Part shown: piece by piece, positions 36,356 through 46,227 of the stretch
Numbering within the stretch: position 1 is the stretch's first letter
How the letters are laid out: every line of letters begins with the position of its first letter
Origin: Marinirhabdus sp963793275
GTDB taxonomy: Bacteria > Bacteroidota > Bacteroidia > Flavobacteriales > Flavobacteriaceae
Direction: 5' to 3'
Length of the DNA stretch: 64,000 bases
Assembly: GCA_963793275.1 (NCBI GenBank)
Contig: CAWBZL010000005.1
Coordinates: forward strand, 77,652-141,651
Position numbers and translations under genes: made by a program
Notes under the pieces: generated by a model
Database searches by the model: none
Seen by the model: the letters and a program-made list of their open reading frames with translations, nothing else
Told to the model about the DNA's origin: nothing

Positions 36356-36477
36356 TTATTTCCGCTCTCGCCCTCGAAGGACTTATTACCGAGGGGACAG
36401 CACAATTGCATAAATAGTTTAAATCCTGAGCAGAGGAGGATACGGTTCAGCTAAAAAAAAACCTGAAACCTGTAACA

Positions 36478-37095
36478 CTAGGAATGCGGCAACTGCCCGC
36501 CCATTTCGTCATTAATTCTATCTATATAATCCAGTAGGTCATCCCGCCCATCATAATTACTGGCAGAAGTCACAAAATAATGTGGCATTTCCTCCCAATC
36601 CTGCAGTAACCTTTGCTCATAGGCTTCTATGTTACGTTTTAGTGCATTAGGCTTTAATTTATCTGCTTTGGTGAAAACAATAGAAAATGGAATTTGGCTT
36701 TCTCCTAAGTATTGCATAAAATCCAGGTCGATAGGTTGTGGCTCGTGACGACAATCTACCAGAACAAATGCCAGTACTAATTGTTTACGCTTTTCGAAAT
36801 AGTTGGTTATAAATTTTTGGAAAGTTTTTTTTGCTTTTTTGGAAACACGTGCATATCCGTACCCGGGTAAATCTACCAGATACCAGTTTTTATTGATGAT
36901 AAAATGGTTTATAAGCTGTGTTTTTCCAGGACGTCCCGAAGTTTTTGCCAGGCTTTTGCGCTCCACGAGCATATTAATGAGTGATGATTTTCCAACGTTA
37001 CTACGGCCAATAAAGGCGTATTCAGGCAAGCGATCTTTGGGACATTTTGCTACCTCGCTATTACTCATTACAAATTCCGCCGATTTTATTTTCAT
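36478..37095 (-). CDS. yihA: ribosome biogenesis GTPase YihA/YsxC (EngB)
   Basis: 205 residues with a standard G domain: GRSNVGKSSLINML (G1), GKTQLINHF (G2 region), VDLPGYGYARVSKKA (G3) and FTKADKLKP (G4). YihA is needed for assembly of the 50S subunit. Full length; the start MKIKSAEFVMSNSEVAKCP is the family N-terminus. It is 66 bases from the next minus-strand gene and may share a transcript with it. Confidence 0.94.
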   Translation of the reverse strand: MKIKSAEFVMSNSEVAKCPKDRLPEYAFIGRSNVGKSSLINMLVERKSLAKTSGRPGKTQLINHFIINKNWYLVDLPGYGYARVSKKAKKTFQKFITNYFEKRKQLVLAFVLVDCRHEPQPIDLDFMQYLGESQIPFSIVFTKADKLKPNALKRNIEAYEQRLLQDWEEMPHYFVTSASNYDGRDDLLDYIDRINDEMGGQLPHS

Positions 37096-37161
37096 TTCGA
37101 ATTGTATTGGATGTATTAAAGTTGAGTGTAAATCTTGAACTGAGCGGAGTTGGAGTAAAGG

Positions 37162-37926
37162 TTAATACCCTCTTTTTTCCAACCAGGCAAATAGCAGCTC
37201 GTTAAACTCGTTAGGATGCTCCATCATAGCTGCGTGGCCGCATTTTTCGATCCAGTATAAATCACTGTCAGGAAGTTTTTCGTGAAATTCGTCTGCCACT
37301 TCTGGCGGGGTAACATTATCGTTTCTTCCCCAGATAATACAGGTAGGGGTTTTCATATCCGGAAGGTCTTTCCCCATATTATGGCGAATGGCACTTTTTG
37401 CAATGGCCAGGGTTCTAATAAGTTTTTGGCGGTCATTAACCGTAGCGTAAACCTCGTCCACAATTTCTTTGGAAGCTACTTTTGGATCATAAAAAACATT
37501 CTCGGCTTTTTTCTGAATATAATCACGGTCTCCGCGTTTTGGGTAACTTTCACCCATAGCGCTTTCGTATAGGCCAGAACTGCCTGTAATCACTAATGCT
37601 TTAATGTGTTCAGGATACATTTTTGTGCATAGTAGCCCAATGTGACCTCCCAGTGAGTTTCCAAGCAAAATAACGTCTTTCAACTTTTTGTGATCTATAA
37701 ACTGCTTCACGTATTTTGCGAAGTTTTTCACATTGGTCTTCAAGACCGGCATTTTATAAATAGGAAGCTCTGGAATAAAAATTTTATATCCCTTTGGTGG
37801 AAAGAAATTCGCTACACCATCAAAATTACTAAGTCCTCCCATCAATCCGTGCAGGATGATTATGGGCTGTCCTTCGCCAATTTCTAAGTAATTAAATTTT
37901 CCTTCTTTTTTAAGTTGGTCGGTCAT
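37162..37926 (-). CDS. alpha/beta hydrolase
   Basis: 254 residues from the ATG at 37926 (MTDQLKKEGKFNYLE); a start four codons earlier is possible. Typical alpha/beta-hydrolase fold: oxyanion-side motif HGLMGG, nucleophile Ser in GNSLGGHIG, the acidic residue in WGRNDNVTPPE and the His in EKCGHAAMME. No signal peptide, so cytoplasmic. Similar proteins in Bacteroidota lie near yihA and the dcw cluster, but the substrate is unknown. Its promoter would lie in the 260 bases shared with mraZ. Confidence 0.85.
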   Translation of the reverse strand: MTDQLKKEGKFNYLEIGEGQPIIILHGLMGGLSNFDGVANFFPPKGYKIFIPELPIYKMPVLKTNVKNFAKYVKQFIDHKKLKDVILLGNSLGGHIGLLCTKMYPEHIKALVITGSSGLYESAMGESYPKRGDRDYIQKKAENVFYDPKVASKEIVDEVYATVNDRQKLIRTLAIAKSAIRHNMGKDLPDMKTPTCIIWGRNDNVTPPEVADEFHEKLPDSDLYWIEKCGHAAMMEHPNEFNELLFAWLEKRGY

Positions 37927-38116
37927 GCAAGGTTGCAATTGTTAAAAACAAAAATACACTTTTTATTCTACTTAAAAGAAACAAATATTTTTTGATTTTA
38001 TTCAGCAATACTAGCACTTTTCGGGCTAAAATATGCAGAAGGTTTTATTCTGAAATCCATTCATTATCAAGCAGGAAACAATAATTATAGTGCAATCGTG
38101 GTAAAACTTATCAACA

Positions 38117-38143
38117 AAGTGGTATTTAGTGGGAAAAAGTGGT
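38117..38143 (+). promoter_or_regulatory. MraZ box: three direct repeats AGTGGKA at 10-base spacing
   Basis: AGTGG occurs at 38118-38122, 38128-38132 and 38138-38142, exactly one helical turn apart, and a further CGTGGTAAAA starts at 38097. MraZ of other bacteria binds tandem 10-base GTGGG-type repeats before its own gene, and these lie 11 bases before the -7 box of mraZ, so autoregulation is likely. Confidence 0.7.
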
Positions 38144-38153
38144 AAATACTCTT

Positions 38154-38161
38154 TATATTTG
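38154..38161 (+). promoter_or_regulatory. candidate -7 box of the dcw operon
   Basis: TATATTTG matches TAnnTTTG, 31 bases before the mraZ ATG. No TTG is at the normal -33 distance; the MraZ boxes occupy that place, so activation or repression there would be direct. Confidence 0.6.
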
Positions 38162-38191
38162 AATCAATAAATTAAGATTTGGTAACTCCTG

Positions 38192-38662
38192 ATGGTCAAT
38201 TTAATAGGAACTTATGAATGTAAAGCTGACGTAAAAGGGCGTGTCATGGTACCAACTGCTTTAAAAAAACAGTTGGCCTCCGTTGCGTCTTCTGGCTTTA
38301 TTATAAAGCGCGCTGTATTTCAGCCTTGCCTGGAATTGTACCCTATGGATGAGTGGAATGCCTTAATGGTTAAAATGAATTCACTTAACAGGTTTAACCG
38401 AAAGAACGTAGACTTTATAAGAAGGTTTACAGCAGGAGTGAAGCAGGTGGAGTTGGATGCAACGGGGAGATTAAACATACCAAAAGACCTTGCAAGTTTT
38501 GCGGGAATTACAAAAGAAATTACAATTAGTTCTGCAATTAACATTGTGGAAATTTGGGATAAAGCGAAATACGAACAAGCCATTGACGATGCTGCCAACG
38601 ACTTTGCAGACTTGGCAGAAGAAGTGATGGGAGATGCAGATGCTAGTGATGGATTATCATAA
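38192..38662 (+). CDS. mraZ: division/cell wall cluster transcriptional regulator MraZ
   Basis: 156 residues with two AbrB-like swapped-hairpin domains: IGTYECKADVKGRVMVP and VKQVELDATGRLNIPKDLA. MraZ binds DNA upstream of its own operon. First gene of the dcw cluster, it overlaps rsmH by 14 bases. The box at 38117-38143 is its expected target. Confidence 0.93.
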   Translation: MVNLIGTYECKADVKGRVMVPTALKKQLASVASSGFIIKRAVFQPCLELYPMDEWNALMVKMNSLNRFNRKNVDFIRRFTAGVKQVELDATGRLNIPKDLASFAGITKEITISSAINIVEIWDKAKYEQAIDDAANDFADLAEEVMGDADASDGLS

Positions 38663-39554
38663 CCCGGTCCTCTTGACCGAAACAGTAGATGGACTTAACA
38701 TCCGCCCCGATGGGGTTTACGTGGATGTCACTTTTGGCGGCGGCGGGCACTCACGGGAAATATTAGACAGGCTTAACGATGCCGGGACACTTATTGCATT
38801 TGACCAGGATACAGATGCGCTTGAGAATGCTATTGACGACCCGAGATTTTTATTGGTGAATGAAAATTTCAGATTTCTCAAGCGCTTTTTGCGTTTTCAC
38901 GGATATAAACAAGTTGACGGGATTTTGGGCGATTTTGGTGTTTCGTCTCATCAGTTTGATGTGGCAGATCGCGGCTTCTCAACACGTTTTGAAGCAGATT
39001 TAGATATGCGAATGAATCAAAAAAGTCCATTTTCTGCCTACGATGTGGTTAACAACTATGAAGAAGCACAATTGCGAAGCGTTCTGTTTCAGTATGGAGA
39101 ATTGAGAGCTGCAGCAGGGATGGCACGTATCATTGTTGAAAGCCGGAAAAATGATCCCATTAAAACTAGCGATCAGTTAAAGAAAGCTTTAGGAAGGTTT
39201 CTTCCAAAACATAGAGAAAATAAGATTTTGGCTCAAATATATCAGGCCATTCGTATAGAGGTGAACCAGGAGTTGGAGGCGCTAAAAGAATTTTTAGAAC
39301 AAACAGTTGAGGTGTTAAAACCTAAAGGAAGGCTAAGTTTAATAAGCTATCACAGTCTGGAAGATAGGCTGGTAAAGCGTTATATGCGAAACGGTCTTTT
39401 TGAAGGAGAGCCGGAGCGTGATGTTTTTGGAAGAGTGGAAGTGCCTTTAAAACCAGTAGGTAAATTCATCATTCCAACCGATGAGGAAATAAAGGAAAAC
39501 AACAGAGCGAGAAGTGCAAAGTTGCGGATCGCAGAAAAAATAAGCTCCAAATAG
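38649..39554 (+). CDS. rsmH: 16S rRNA (cytosine1402-N4)-methyltransferase RsmH
   Basis: 301 residues from the ATG at 38649, inside the end of mraZ, giving MDYHNPVLLTETVDGL, the standard N-terminus. Segments DVTFGGGGHSREIL (SAM loop), GDFGVSSHQFDVADRGFS, RIEVNQELEALKEFL and LISYHSLEDRLVKRYM are characteristic. The 14-base overlap with mraZ implies coupling. A 123-base gap without a gene precedes ftsL. Confidence 0.94.
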   Translation: MDYHNPVLLTETVDGLNIRPDGVYVDVTFGGGGHSREILDRLNDAGTLIAFDQDTDALENAIDDPRFLLVNENFRFLKRFLRFHGYKQVDGILGDFGVSSHQFDVADRGFSTRFEADLDMRMNQKSPFSAYDVVNNYEEAQLRSVLFQYGELRAAAGMARIIVESRKNDPIKTSDQLKKALGRFLPKHRENKILAQIYQAIRIEVNQELEALKEFLEQTVEVLKPKGRLSLISYHSLEDRLVKRYMRNGLFEGEPERDVFGRVEVPLKPVGKFIIPTDEEIKENNRARSAKLRIAEKISSK

Positions 39555-39677
39555 CCGTCTTTACAAAAGAGGTTTGAGGTAGATATTAAATAAAAAGGAT
39601 TAATTATTCTTCATCCGGGAGCGTGGAGATTTTGAACCCACTGCGGTGGAGCAGAACATCTCGGTAAGAGACATAAA

Positions 39678-39995
39678 ATGAAAAAAAATTTCTACAACAT
39701 ATTAAAGGGTAGGTTCTTGGTAAATGACGACGCGTTAAAAAACTGGCGCTTTATCATTTTTCTAAGTTTACTTGCCTTGGTGATGATTGGAAGTAGCCAC
39801 GTGGCAGATAAAAAAGTGCATCACATTGCAAAGCTTAATAATAACGTAAAAGAGCTTAAAAGTGAATACTTAGATGTGCGCAAACAGGTTACGCAGATTA
39901 AGATGGAAAGTAAGATCACAAAGTCAATGGCATCACGTGGGTTAAAACCCAGTGAAACGCCGCCTCAAAAAATAATTATAACAAAAAAGCAGTAG
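39678..39995 (+). CDS. ftsL: FtsL-like septum protein
   Basis: 105 residues: short cytoplasmic N-terminus, one transmembrane helix near residues 24-42 (FIIFLSLLALVMIGSSHVA), then a coiled-coil-like segment with many Lys/Glu (LNNNVKELKSEYLDVRKQVTQ). The position between rsmH and ftsI is the usual place of ftsL, whose sequence is very variable; the identity rests on position, size and topology. Confidence 0.8.
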   Translation: MKKNFYNILKGRFLVNDDALKNWRFIIFLSLLALVMIGSSHVADKKVHHIAKLNNNVKELKSEYLDVRKQVTQIKMESKITKSMASRGLKPSETPPQKIIITKKQ

Positions 39996-39999
39996 CGCG

Positions 40000-42003
40000 G
40001 TGGCCATAGCAGAAAAAGACATATTAAACCGCTTATATTTTATCGCTGGAGGTATGTTCCTCTTTGCGCTTTTGATCGCTATAAAAATGGCCGATATTCA
40101 GTTTGTGGAAGGTGATAAATACCGGGAGCTTGCTGAGAAAAATAATACCAAAAACTTTACGATACCAGCCAATAGAGGCAATGTGTACGCAGACGACGGA
40201 AGTTTACTTGCCAGTTCGGTGCCCAAGTATGATATTCGGTTTGATGCAGTGACGGTTTCTTCGGAAGACTTTAAGGAAAACCTGGTGCCACTTTCAAAAG
40301 AGTTGAGTGTCATGTTTGGAAAACCAGCTTCCTATTATCAGAATTTACTTCGCAAAGCCAGAGCAAACAAGAATCGCTATTTATTGCTCGCTAAAAATCT
40401 GGGTTATTCAGACTATAAAAAGGTAAAACAAATGCCTTTGTTGAGAAAGGGGCCGTACAAAGGTGGGATTATTGTATCCCAAAAAACGGTACGTGAGCAT
40501 CCTATGGGTAAAATTGGAGCGCGTCTTGTTGGGAATGAAGATCATGAAAACCCTGGCTATTATGCTGTTGGTTTGGAAGGAGCCTTTCATGAAATGCTAA
40601 GTGGCAAGCAAGGAAAACGCCTCAAGCAAAAAATAGCAAAAGGACAATGGAAGCCTGTGTACGATGAAAATGAGGTGGAACCACAAGATGGGTACGATAT
40701 AGTTTCTACCATAGATGTAAATATTCAGGATATTGCTCATCATGCCTTACTGAAACAACTGGAGTATTATGAAGCAGACCACGGCTGTGTGATTGTTATG
40801 GAAGTTGAAACAGGCGAAATTAAGGCGGTTTCTAATCTTGGGCGTAGTAGAAACGGTAGTTTTTATGAGCGTTTAAATTACGCTGTAGGTGAGAGTACAG
40901 AGCCTGGTTCCACCTTTAAAACGGTTGCTCTTACAGTTGCTTTGGAGCATAAAGTTATTGACACCTCGACAGTTGTGGACACAAAGGACGGGCGTTTTAA
41001 GATATACGGAAGGACTATTTCAGATTCTAAAAGAGGTGGCTTTGGGGAAATTTCGGCAGCGAAGGCCTTGGAAGTTTCATCGAATATTGGTTTAGCTCAA
41101 TTAATTGATGATGCCTATAAAAACAACCCGAAGAAATTTACAGACCAGGTAAAAGAATGGGGATTAGGGAAACGCATTGGAATCCCTATTAAAGGTGAAG
41201 GAAAGCCTAATATTCCTGAAAAAGGCGATAAAAACTGGAGCCGAAATGCATTGCCGTCTATTTCTTATGGGTATAATTTAAGAATGACACCGTTACAGAT
41301 TTTAACTTTTTATAATGCCATCGCCAATGACGGGAAAATGGTAAAGCCACAATTTATAAGAGAGATACGATCGTGGAAAAAGCAAGTTGAAGTTTTTGAA
41401 ACTGAAGTATTAAACGAGCAGATTGCTTCGGAAACTACTATAAAAAAAATTCAGGAAATTTTAAAGAACATTGTAAAACGCGGTACAGGAAAAAGGTTGT
41501 ATTCTGAAAACTTCTCTATGGCCGGAAAAACAGGGACTGCCAGAACCGACTACGCCAATGCCGCAGAGTGGAACAAAAATCCAAAGTATGTTTCATCCTT
41601 TGCGGGGTATTTTCCAGCCGAAAATCCTAAGTATTCCTGTATAGTGGTTATCCATAAACCTATTGTTGCAAAGGGGTATTACGGAGCAGATGTTACAGGA
41701 CCGGTATTTAAAAGAATTGCACAAAAGATTTTTACAGATTCTCCTTTAAAAGCACAGGTAGCAAATATCAACGCTGTAGATGCAACCTTTCAAAATGATT
41801 TTGAAAACTATTACACAAAGGCTCAAAAACGCTATAAAAAAATACCCAATGTAAAAGGAATGGCGGGAATGGATGCTGTTTCGCTTCTGGAAAATATGGG
41901 CCTTCGGGTAAGAATTGAAGGGAACGGATCTGTAACAGCACAATCTATTGCTACCGGAGAACTATTACAAGAAGGACAAACCATCATACTAACGCTATCG
42001 TGA
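40000..42003 (+). CDS. ftsI: division-specific penicillin-binding protein (FtsI)
   Basis: 667 residues, GTG start at 40000 (MAIAEKDILNRLYFIAGG). One transmembrane helix near residues 13-32, an N-terminal dimer/pedestal domain, a transpeptidase domain with STEPGSTFKTV (SxxK motif), SSN (SSNIG) and KTGT (AGKTGTARTD), and a C-terminal PASTA domain (VKGMAGMDAVSLLENMGLRV). It cross-links septal peptidoglycan. It overlaps murE by four bases. Confidence 0.94.
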   Translation: MAIAEKDILNRLYFIAGGMFLFALLIAIKMADIQFVEGDKYRELAEKNNTKNFTIPANRGNVYADDGSLLASSVPKYDIRFDAVTVSSEDFKENLVPLSKELSVMFGKPASYYQNLLRKARANKNRYLLLAKNLGYSDYKKVKQMPLLRKGPYKGGIIVSQKTVREHPMGKIGARLVGNEDHENPGYYAVGLEGAFHEMLSGKQGKRLKQKIAKGQWKPVYDENEVEPQDGYDIVSTIDVNIQDIAHHALLKQLEYYEADHGCVIVMEVETGEIKAVSNLGRSRNGSFYERLNYAVGESTEPGSTFKTVALTVALEHKVIDTSTVVDTKDGRFKIYGRTISDSKRGGFGEISAAKALEVSSNIGLAQLIDDAYKNNPKKFTDQVKEWGLGKRIGIPIKGEGKPNIPEKGDKNWSRNALPSISYGYNLRMTPLQILTFYNAIANDGKMVKPQFIREIRSWKKQVEVFETEVLNEQIASETTIKKIQEILKNIVKRGTGKRLYSENFSMAGKTGTARTDYANAAEWNKNPKYVSSFAGYFPAENPKYSCIVVIHKPIVAKGYYGADVTGPVFKRIAQKIFTDSPLKAQVANINAVDATFQNDFENYYTKAQKRYKKIPNVKGMAGMDAVSLLENMGLRVRIEGNGSVTAQSIATGELLQEGQTIILTLS

Positions 42004-43466
42004 ATATACTACGCGACATACTCTATAAAGTCACCCTGGAAAAGGTAGTAGGTAATACTGCTGTGTCTATTCGTGAGCTTCATTTTGATAGCCGAAGGGT
42101 AGGGCTGGACGATGTTTTTATAGCTATTAAAGGTTCCTTGAGCGATGGTCACGATTATATTAAAAAAGCAGTAGATCAAGGAGCAATTGCGGTGGTTTGT
42201 GAAGCCATGCCAGATCAAATGGTGAGCGGCGTGACCTATGTGCAAGTTGACAGTAGCCAGCAGGCAATGGCGATGATGGCGTCAAATTTTTATGGAAATC
42301 CTTCGGAAAGTTTAAAGCTTGTAGGTATTACGGGTACAAATGGTAAGACAACCATTTCAACGTTGTTGTATAACCTCTTTACTAATGCAGGTTTTGCCTG
42401 TGGGTTACTTTCCACCGTAAAAATTAAAATTGCTGAAACTGAGTATAAAGCTACCCATACCACACCAGACAGTATTACCATCAATAAGTATCTGTCAGAA
42501 ATGGTAGCAGCAGGAGTTGAATTCTGTTTTATGGAAGTGAGTAGTCACGGTGTCCACCAAAAACGTACCGAAGGGTTGCATTTTACAGGTGGAATTTTCA
42601 CCAATTTAAGCCACGATCATTTAGACTATCATAAAGATTTTAAAGAGTACAGGGATGTGAAAAAAGCGTTTTTCGATCAGCTTCCAAAGACCGCTTTTGC
42701 ATTGGTGAATGGTGACGATAAAAACGGCGCAGTAATGTTGCAAAATACTTCAGCAAAAAAATACACCTACGCGCTAAAGAGTTATGCCGATTATAAAGCT
42801 CAGATTCTTGAAAATCAGTTTTCAGGTTTATTACTGAAAATTAATAACAACGAATTATGGGCTAAGCTCATTGGGAATTTTAATGCTTACAATCTCCTAG
42901 CCATTTATGCCACTGCCGAGTTATTAGGGTTGGAGCAAATGGAAACTCTGCGCTTGTTGAGTACGCTGGAAAGTGTAGATGGTAGATTTGAATTTACTAT
43001 TTCAGAAAAACAAAAAATTACGGCAATAGTAGATTACGCCCACACTCCGGATGCGTTAAAAAATGTATTAGAAACTGTAAATACTATTCGTACAGGAAAT
43101 GAAAAATTAATTACCGTGGTAGGATGCGGCGGCGATAGAGATGCAACCAAGCGTCCAAAAATGGCGCATATTGCAAGCCAATTAAGTACCAAAGCCATTT
43201 TTACGAGTGATAATCCGCGTACGGAAAACCCTGATGCAATTATTGAAGCAATGGAAAAAGGGGTTTCGCCAGAGAATTTTAAAAAGACATTATCCATTAC
43301 CGACAGAAAACAAGCCATAAAAACCGCATGTCAAATGGCCGAAGCAAATGATATTATCCTAATTGCAGGAAAAGGTCATGAGACTTACCAAGAGATACAC
43401 GGTGAGCGGACAGATTTTGACGACTTTAAAATTGTAAACCAACTATTAATCGCCCTAAATAAATAA
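42000..43466 (+). CDS. murE: UDP-MurNAc-tripeptide synthetase MurE
   Basis: 488 residues, GTG start at 42000 within the end of ftsI. MurE adds meso-diaminopimelate to UDP-MurNAc-L-Ala-D-Glu. The ATP loop ITGTNGKTTISTL, HTTPDSITINKYL and the substrate motif DNPRTENPD are present; DNPR is the signature of the meso-DAP enzymes, in agreement with mpl above. Full length. Confidence 0.95.
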   Translation: MNILRDILYKVTLEKVVGNTAVSIRELHFDSRRVGLDDVFIAIKGSLSDGHDYIKKAVDQGAIAVVCEAMPDQMVSGVTYVQVDSSQQAMAMMASNFYGNPSESLKLVGITGTNGKTTISTLLYNLFTNAGFACGLLSTVKIKIAETEYKATHTTPDSITINKYLSEMVAAGVEFCFMEVSSHGVHQKRTEGLHFTGGIFTNLSHDHLDYHKDFKEYRDVKKAFFDQLPKTAFALVNGDDKNGAVMLQNTSAKKYTYALKSYADYKAQILENQFSGLLLKINNNELWAKLIGNFNAYNLLAIYATAELLGLEQMETLRLLSTLESVDGRFEFTISEKQKITAIVDYAHTPDALKNVLETVNTIRTGNEKLITVVGCGGDRDATKRPKMAHIASQLSTKAIFTSDNPRTENPDAIIEAMEKGVSPENFKKTLSITDRKQAIKTACQMAEANDIILIAGKGHETYQEIHGERTDFDDFKIVNQLLIALNK

Positions 43467-43467
43467 G

Positions 43468-44701
43468 ATGCTGTACTACTTGTTCGAATTTTTAGAGAAA
43501 AATTACCAGATGCCAGGGGCGAGTCTTTTTGGGTTCATAACCTTTCGCGCGGCATTGGCTATTATCTTTTCTTTAATCATTGCGACGCTGTTTGGTAAAA
43601 GAATTATTCGTCTGTTGCAACGTATGCAAATGGGAGAACAAATACGTGACCTGGGGTTAGAGGGTCAAAACGAAAAGGCGGGAACACCAACAATGGGTGG
43701 AATCATTATTATTTTGGCAACCCTTGTTCCGGTGTTGTTGTTTGCAAAACTGGACAATATTTATGTGATCATGCTCTATCGTAACAACTCTTTGGATGGG
43801 TGCAATTGGCTTTTTAGACGATTACCTGAAGAAATTTAAAAAAGACAAAGCCGGTTTACCAGGGAAGTTTAAGATTATTGGGCAGGTTGGTTTAGGAGTT
43901 TTTGTAGGAGCAGTGATGTTTTTTCACCCGGACGTTACTATTAAAAGAGAAAAAATAAACCCTGTGAATTCTCAGGAACAAATTACTCAAAACTCACCTA
44001 TAGAATTTTACGATGCCGAAAGATCACTACAAACTACCATTCCTTTTGTGAAGGAAAACGAATTTAATTACGAAACATTAGTGGGATGGATGGGCGAAAA
44101 CGCAAAGGATTATGTGTGGCTTATTTTTATCCCAATTGTAATAATTATCATCACAGCGGTTTCAAACGGCGCCAATCTTACCGATGGTATCGATGGTCTT
44201 GCAGCCGGCAGTTCGGCAATTGTGGCGGTTACTTTGGCGCTATTTGCTTGGGTTTCAGGAAACCTTTTTTTTAGTGATTATTTAAATGTCATGTATATCC
44301 CAAATACGGGTGAGGTCACCATTTTTATTATGGCATTTGTAGGAGCACTCATTGGATTTTTATGGTATAACGCTTACCCGGCCCAGGTTTTCATGGGAGA
44401 TACCGGAAGTTTGACCATTGGCGGGATCATAGCGGTTATTGCCATTATTATTAGAAAAGAATTGCTCATTCCATTACTCTGCGGAATTTTCTTAATGGAG
44501 AATCTTTCAGTAATGCTGCAGGTGGGTTGGTTTAAATACACTAAAAAGAAATTTGGAGAAGGCCGAAGGATTTTCAGAATGTCGCCTTTACATCATCATT
44601 ATCAGGTGAAAGGATTTCACGAAAGTAAGATAGTAACACGGTTTTGGATTGTTGGAATTTTTCTGGCCATTTTAACGATCGTTACATTAAAAATAAGATA
44701 G
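43468..44701 (+). pseudogene. mraY: phospho-MurNAc-pentapeptide transferase MraY, frame broken by one base
   Basis: MraY makes lipid I at the inner membrane and is essential. The first part ends with KLDNIYVIMLYRNNSLDG; removing one T at about 43777 (CTCTATC to CTCATC) gives IVTTLWMGAIGFLDDYLKKF, the conserved aspartate motif, and one continuous polytopic protein of about 410 residues. Later motifs are intact (NGANLTDGIDGLAAGSS, AYPAQVFMGDTGSL, RMSPLHHHYQ). The extra base is probably a sequencing or assembly error, because loss of MraY should be lethal. An internal stretch of ~60 residues between helices (KREKINPVNSQEQITQNSP) is a long periplasmic insert compared with proteobacterial MraY. 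Confidence 0.9.
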
Positions 44702-44815
44702 AGAAGAAATCCTCACCCCAGCCTTTTCGTTCGAAGGAGTGGGAAATAAAGTTGTCTGCGAAGAGCGAGGCACGGGAGAGAGGAAGACAATAGAGGGGGT
44801 AAATCCCAAAGTAAA

Positions 44816-46153
44816 ATGAAGCAGAAAAAACTTGTCATATTAGGAGGCGGAGAAAGTGGCGTAGGAACAGCTATTCTTGGAATACAGCAAGGGTTTGAAG
44901 TTTTTGTTTCAGATTTTGGAAAAATAAAAGACAAGTACAAAGAAGTTCTTTCAAATAAAAAAATAGACTGGGAAGAAAACGGTCATACCGAAAAAAAGAT
45001 CCTAAATGCTGATGTAGTAATGAAGAGCCCGGGTATTCCCGACAAGGCCCCCATCATTCAAAAGCTGAAAGAAAAAGGTGTTCAGGTGATTTCAGAAATT
45101 GAATTTGCTTCAAAATATACCGAAGCAACCATTATAGGTATTACAGGAAGTAACGGAAAAACAACCACGGCAAGTTTAACCTATGCATTGCTGAAACAGG
45201 AGCTTAATGTAGCACTGGGAGGAAATATAGGAAAGAGTTTTGCCGAGCAGGTTGCTGAAGGGAGCTATGAAAACTTCGTATTGGAACTTAGTAGTTTCCA
45301 ACTGGACGGTATTGAAACCTTTGCACCGCACATTGCCGTGTTGACCAATTTAAGCCCGGATCATTTGGATAGATATAATTATGATTATTCAAAGTATATC
45401 GACTCTAAATTCAGAATAACAATGAATCAAACCAAAGATGATTATTTCGTTTATGATGGGGACGATTCAGAAATAGAAAAGTGGTTGCAAAATCATAAAA
45501 TAAAAGCAAAAAGATTGCCTTTCTCACTTCAAAAAGAAGTTACCGAAGGTGCCTATATAAAAAATAAAGAAATAATAATAACAATTAATAACACCCAACA
45601 TACCATGCCAATCTCACAATTAAATTTACAGGGACAACACAACACCAAAAACGCAATGGCGGCTACCACCATAGCCACGCTCTTAAAAATAAGGAAAGCA
45701 ACCATTCGGGAATCTCTGGAAGGTTTTCAGGGTGTAGAACATCGTCTGGAAAAAGTCCTTAAAATAAACAACGTCATGTACATAAACGATAGTAAGGCTA
45801 CCAATGTAAATGCAACATTCTATGCGCTGGATAGTATGGAGACACCAACGGTCTGGATTCTTGGGGGTGTAGATAAAGGGAATGACTATACAGAGTTACT
45901 GCCTTTGGTGAACGAAAAAGTGAAAGCTATTATCTGTTTGGGTTTAGATAATGAAAAAATTAAAAAGGCATTTGGCAATATTGTAGATCTTATGGTAGAA
46001 ACAGCAGGCATGGAAGAGGCTGTAAAAGTGGCTTACAAAATAGCCGAAAGAAACGATACTGTTTTATTAAGTCCTTGTTGCGCAAGCTTCGATCTATTTG
46101 AAAATTATGAAGACAGAGGAAGACAGTTTAAAGCAGCAATAAGAAACCTATAA
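44816..46153 (+). CDS. murD: UDP-MurNAc-L-alanyl-D-glutamate synthetase MurD
   Basis: 445 residues. Mur ligase motifs: LVILGGGESGVGTAIL (N-terminal Rossmann), ITGSNGKTTTASL (ATP loop), LTNLSPDHLDRY and NDSKATNVNAT with ILGGVDKGNDY. It adds D-Glu to UDP-MurNAc-L-Ala. Preceded by 115 bases with no recognisable gene. Confidence 0.94.
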   Translation: MKQKKLVILGGGESGVGTAILGIQQGFEVFVSDFGKIKDKYKEVLSNKKIDWEENGHTEKKILNADVVMKSPGIPDKAPIIQKLKEKGVQVISEIEFASKYTEATIIGITGSNGKTTTASLTYALLKQELNVALGGNIGKSFAEQVAEGSYENFVLELSSFQLDGIETFAPHIAVLTNLSPDHLDRYNYDYSKYIDSKFRITMNQTKDDYFVYDGDDSEIEKWLQNHKIKAKRLPFSLQKEVTEGAYIKNKEIIITINNTQHTMPISQLNLQGQHNTKNAMAATTIATLLKIRKATIRESLEGFQGVEHRLEKVLKINNVMYINDSKATNVNATFYALDSMETPTVWILGGVDKGNDYTELLPLVNEKVKAIICLGLDNEKIKKAFGNIVDLMVETAGMEEAVKVAYKIAERNDTVLLSPCCASFDLFENYEDRGRQFKAAIRNL

Positions 46154-46227
46154 GAAATTAAAATTATCATCCTGGACTAGCTTATAGATGGTGGGTTTCG
46201 ATAAGGACGACCGACAAAATATATTTA

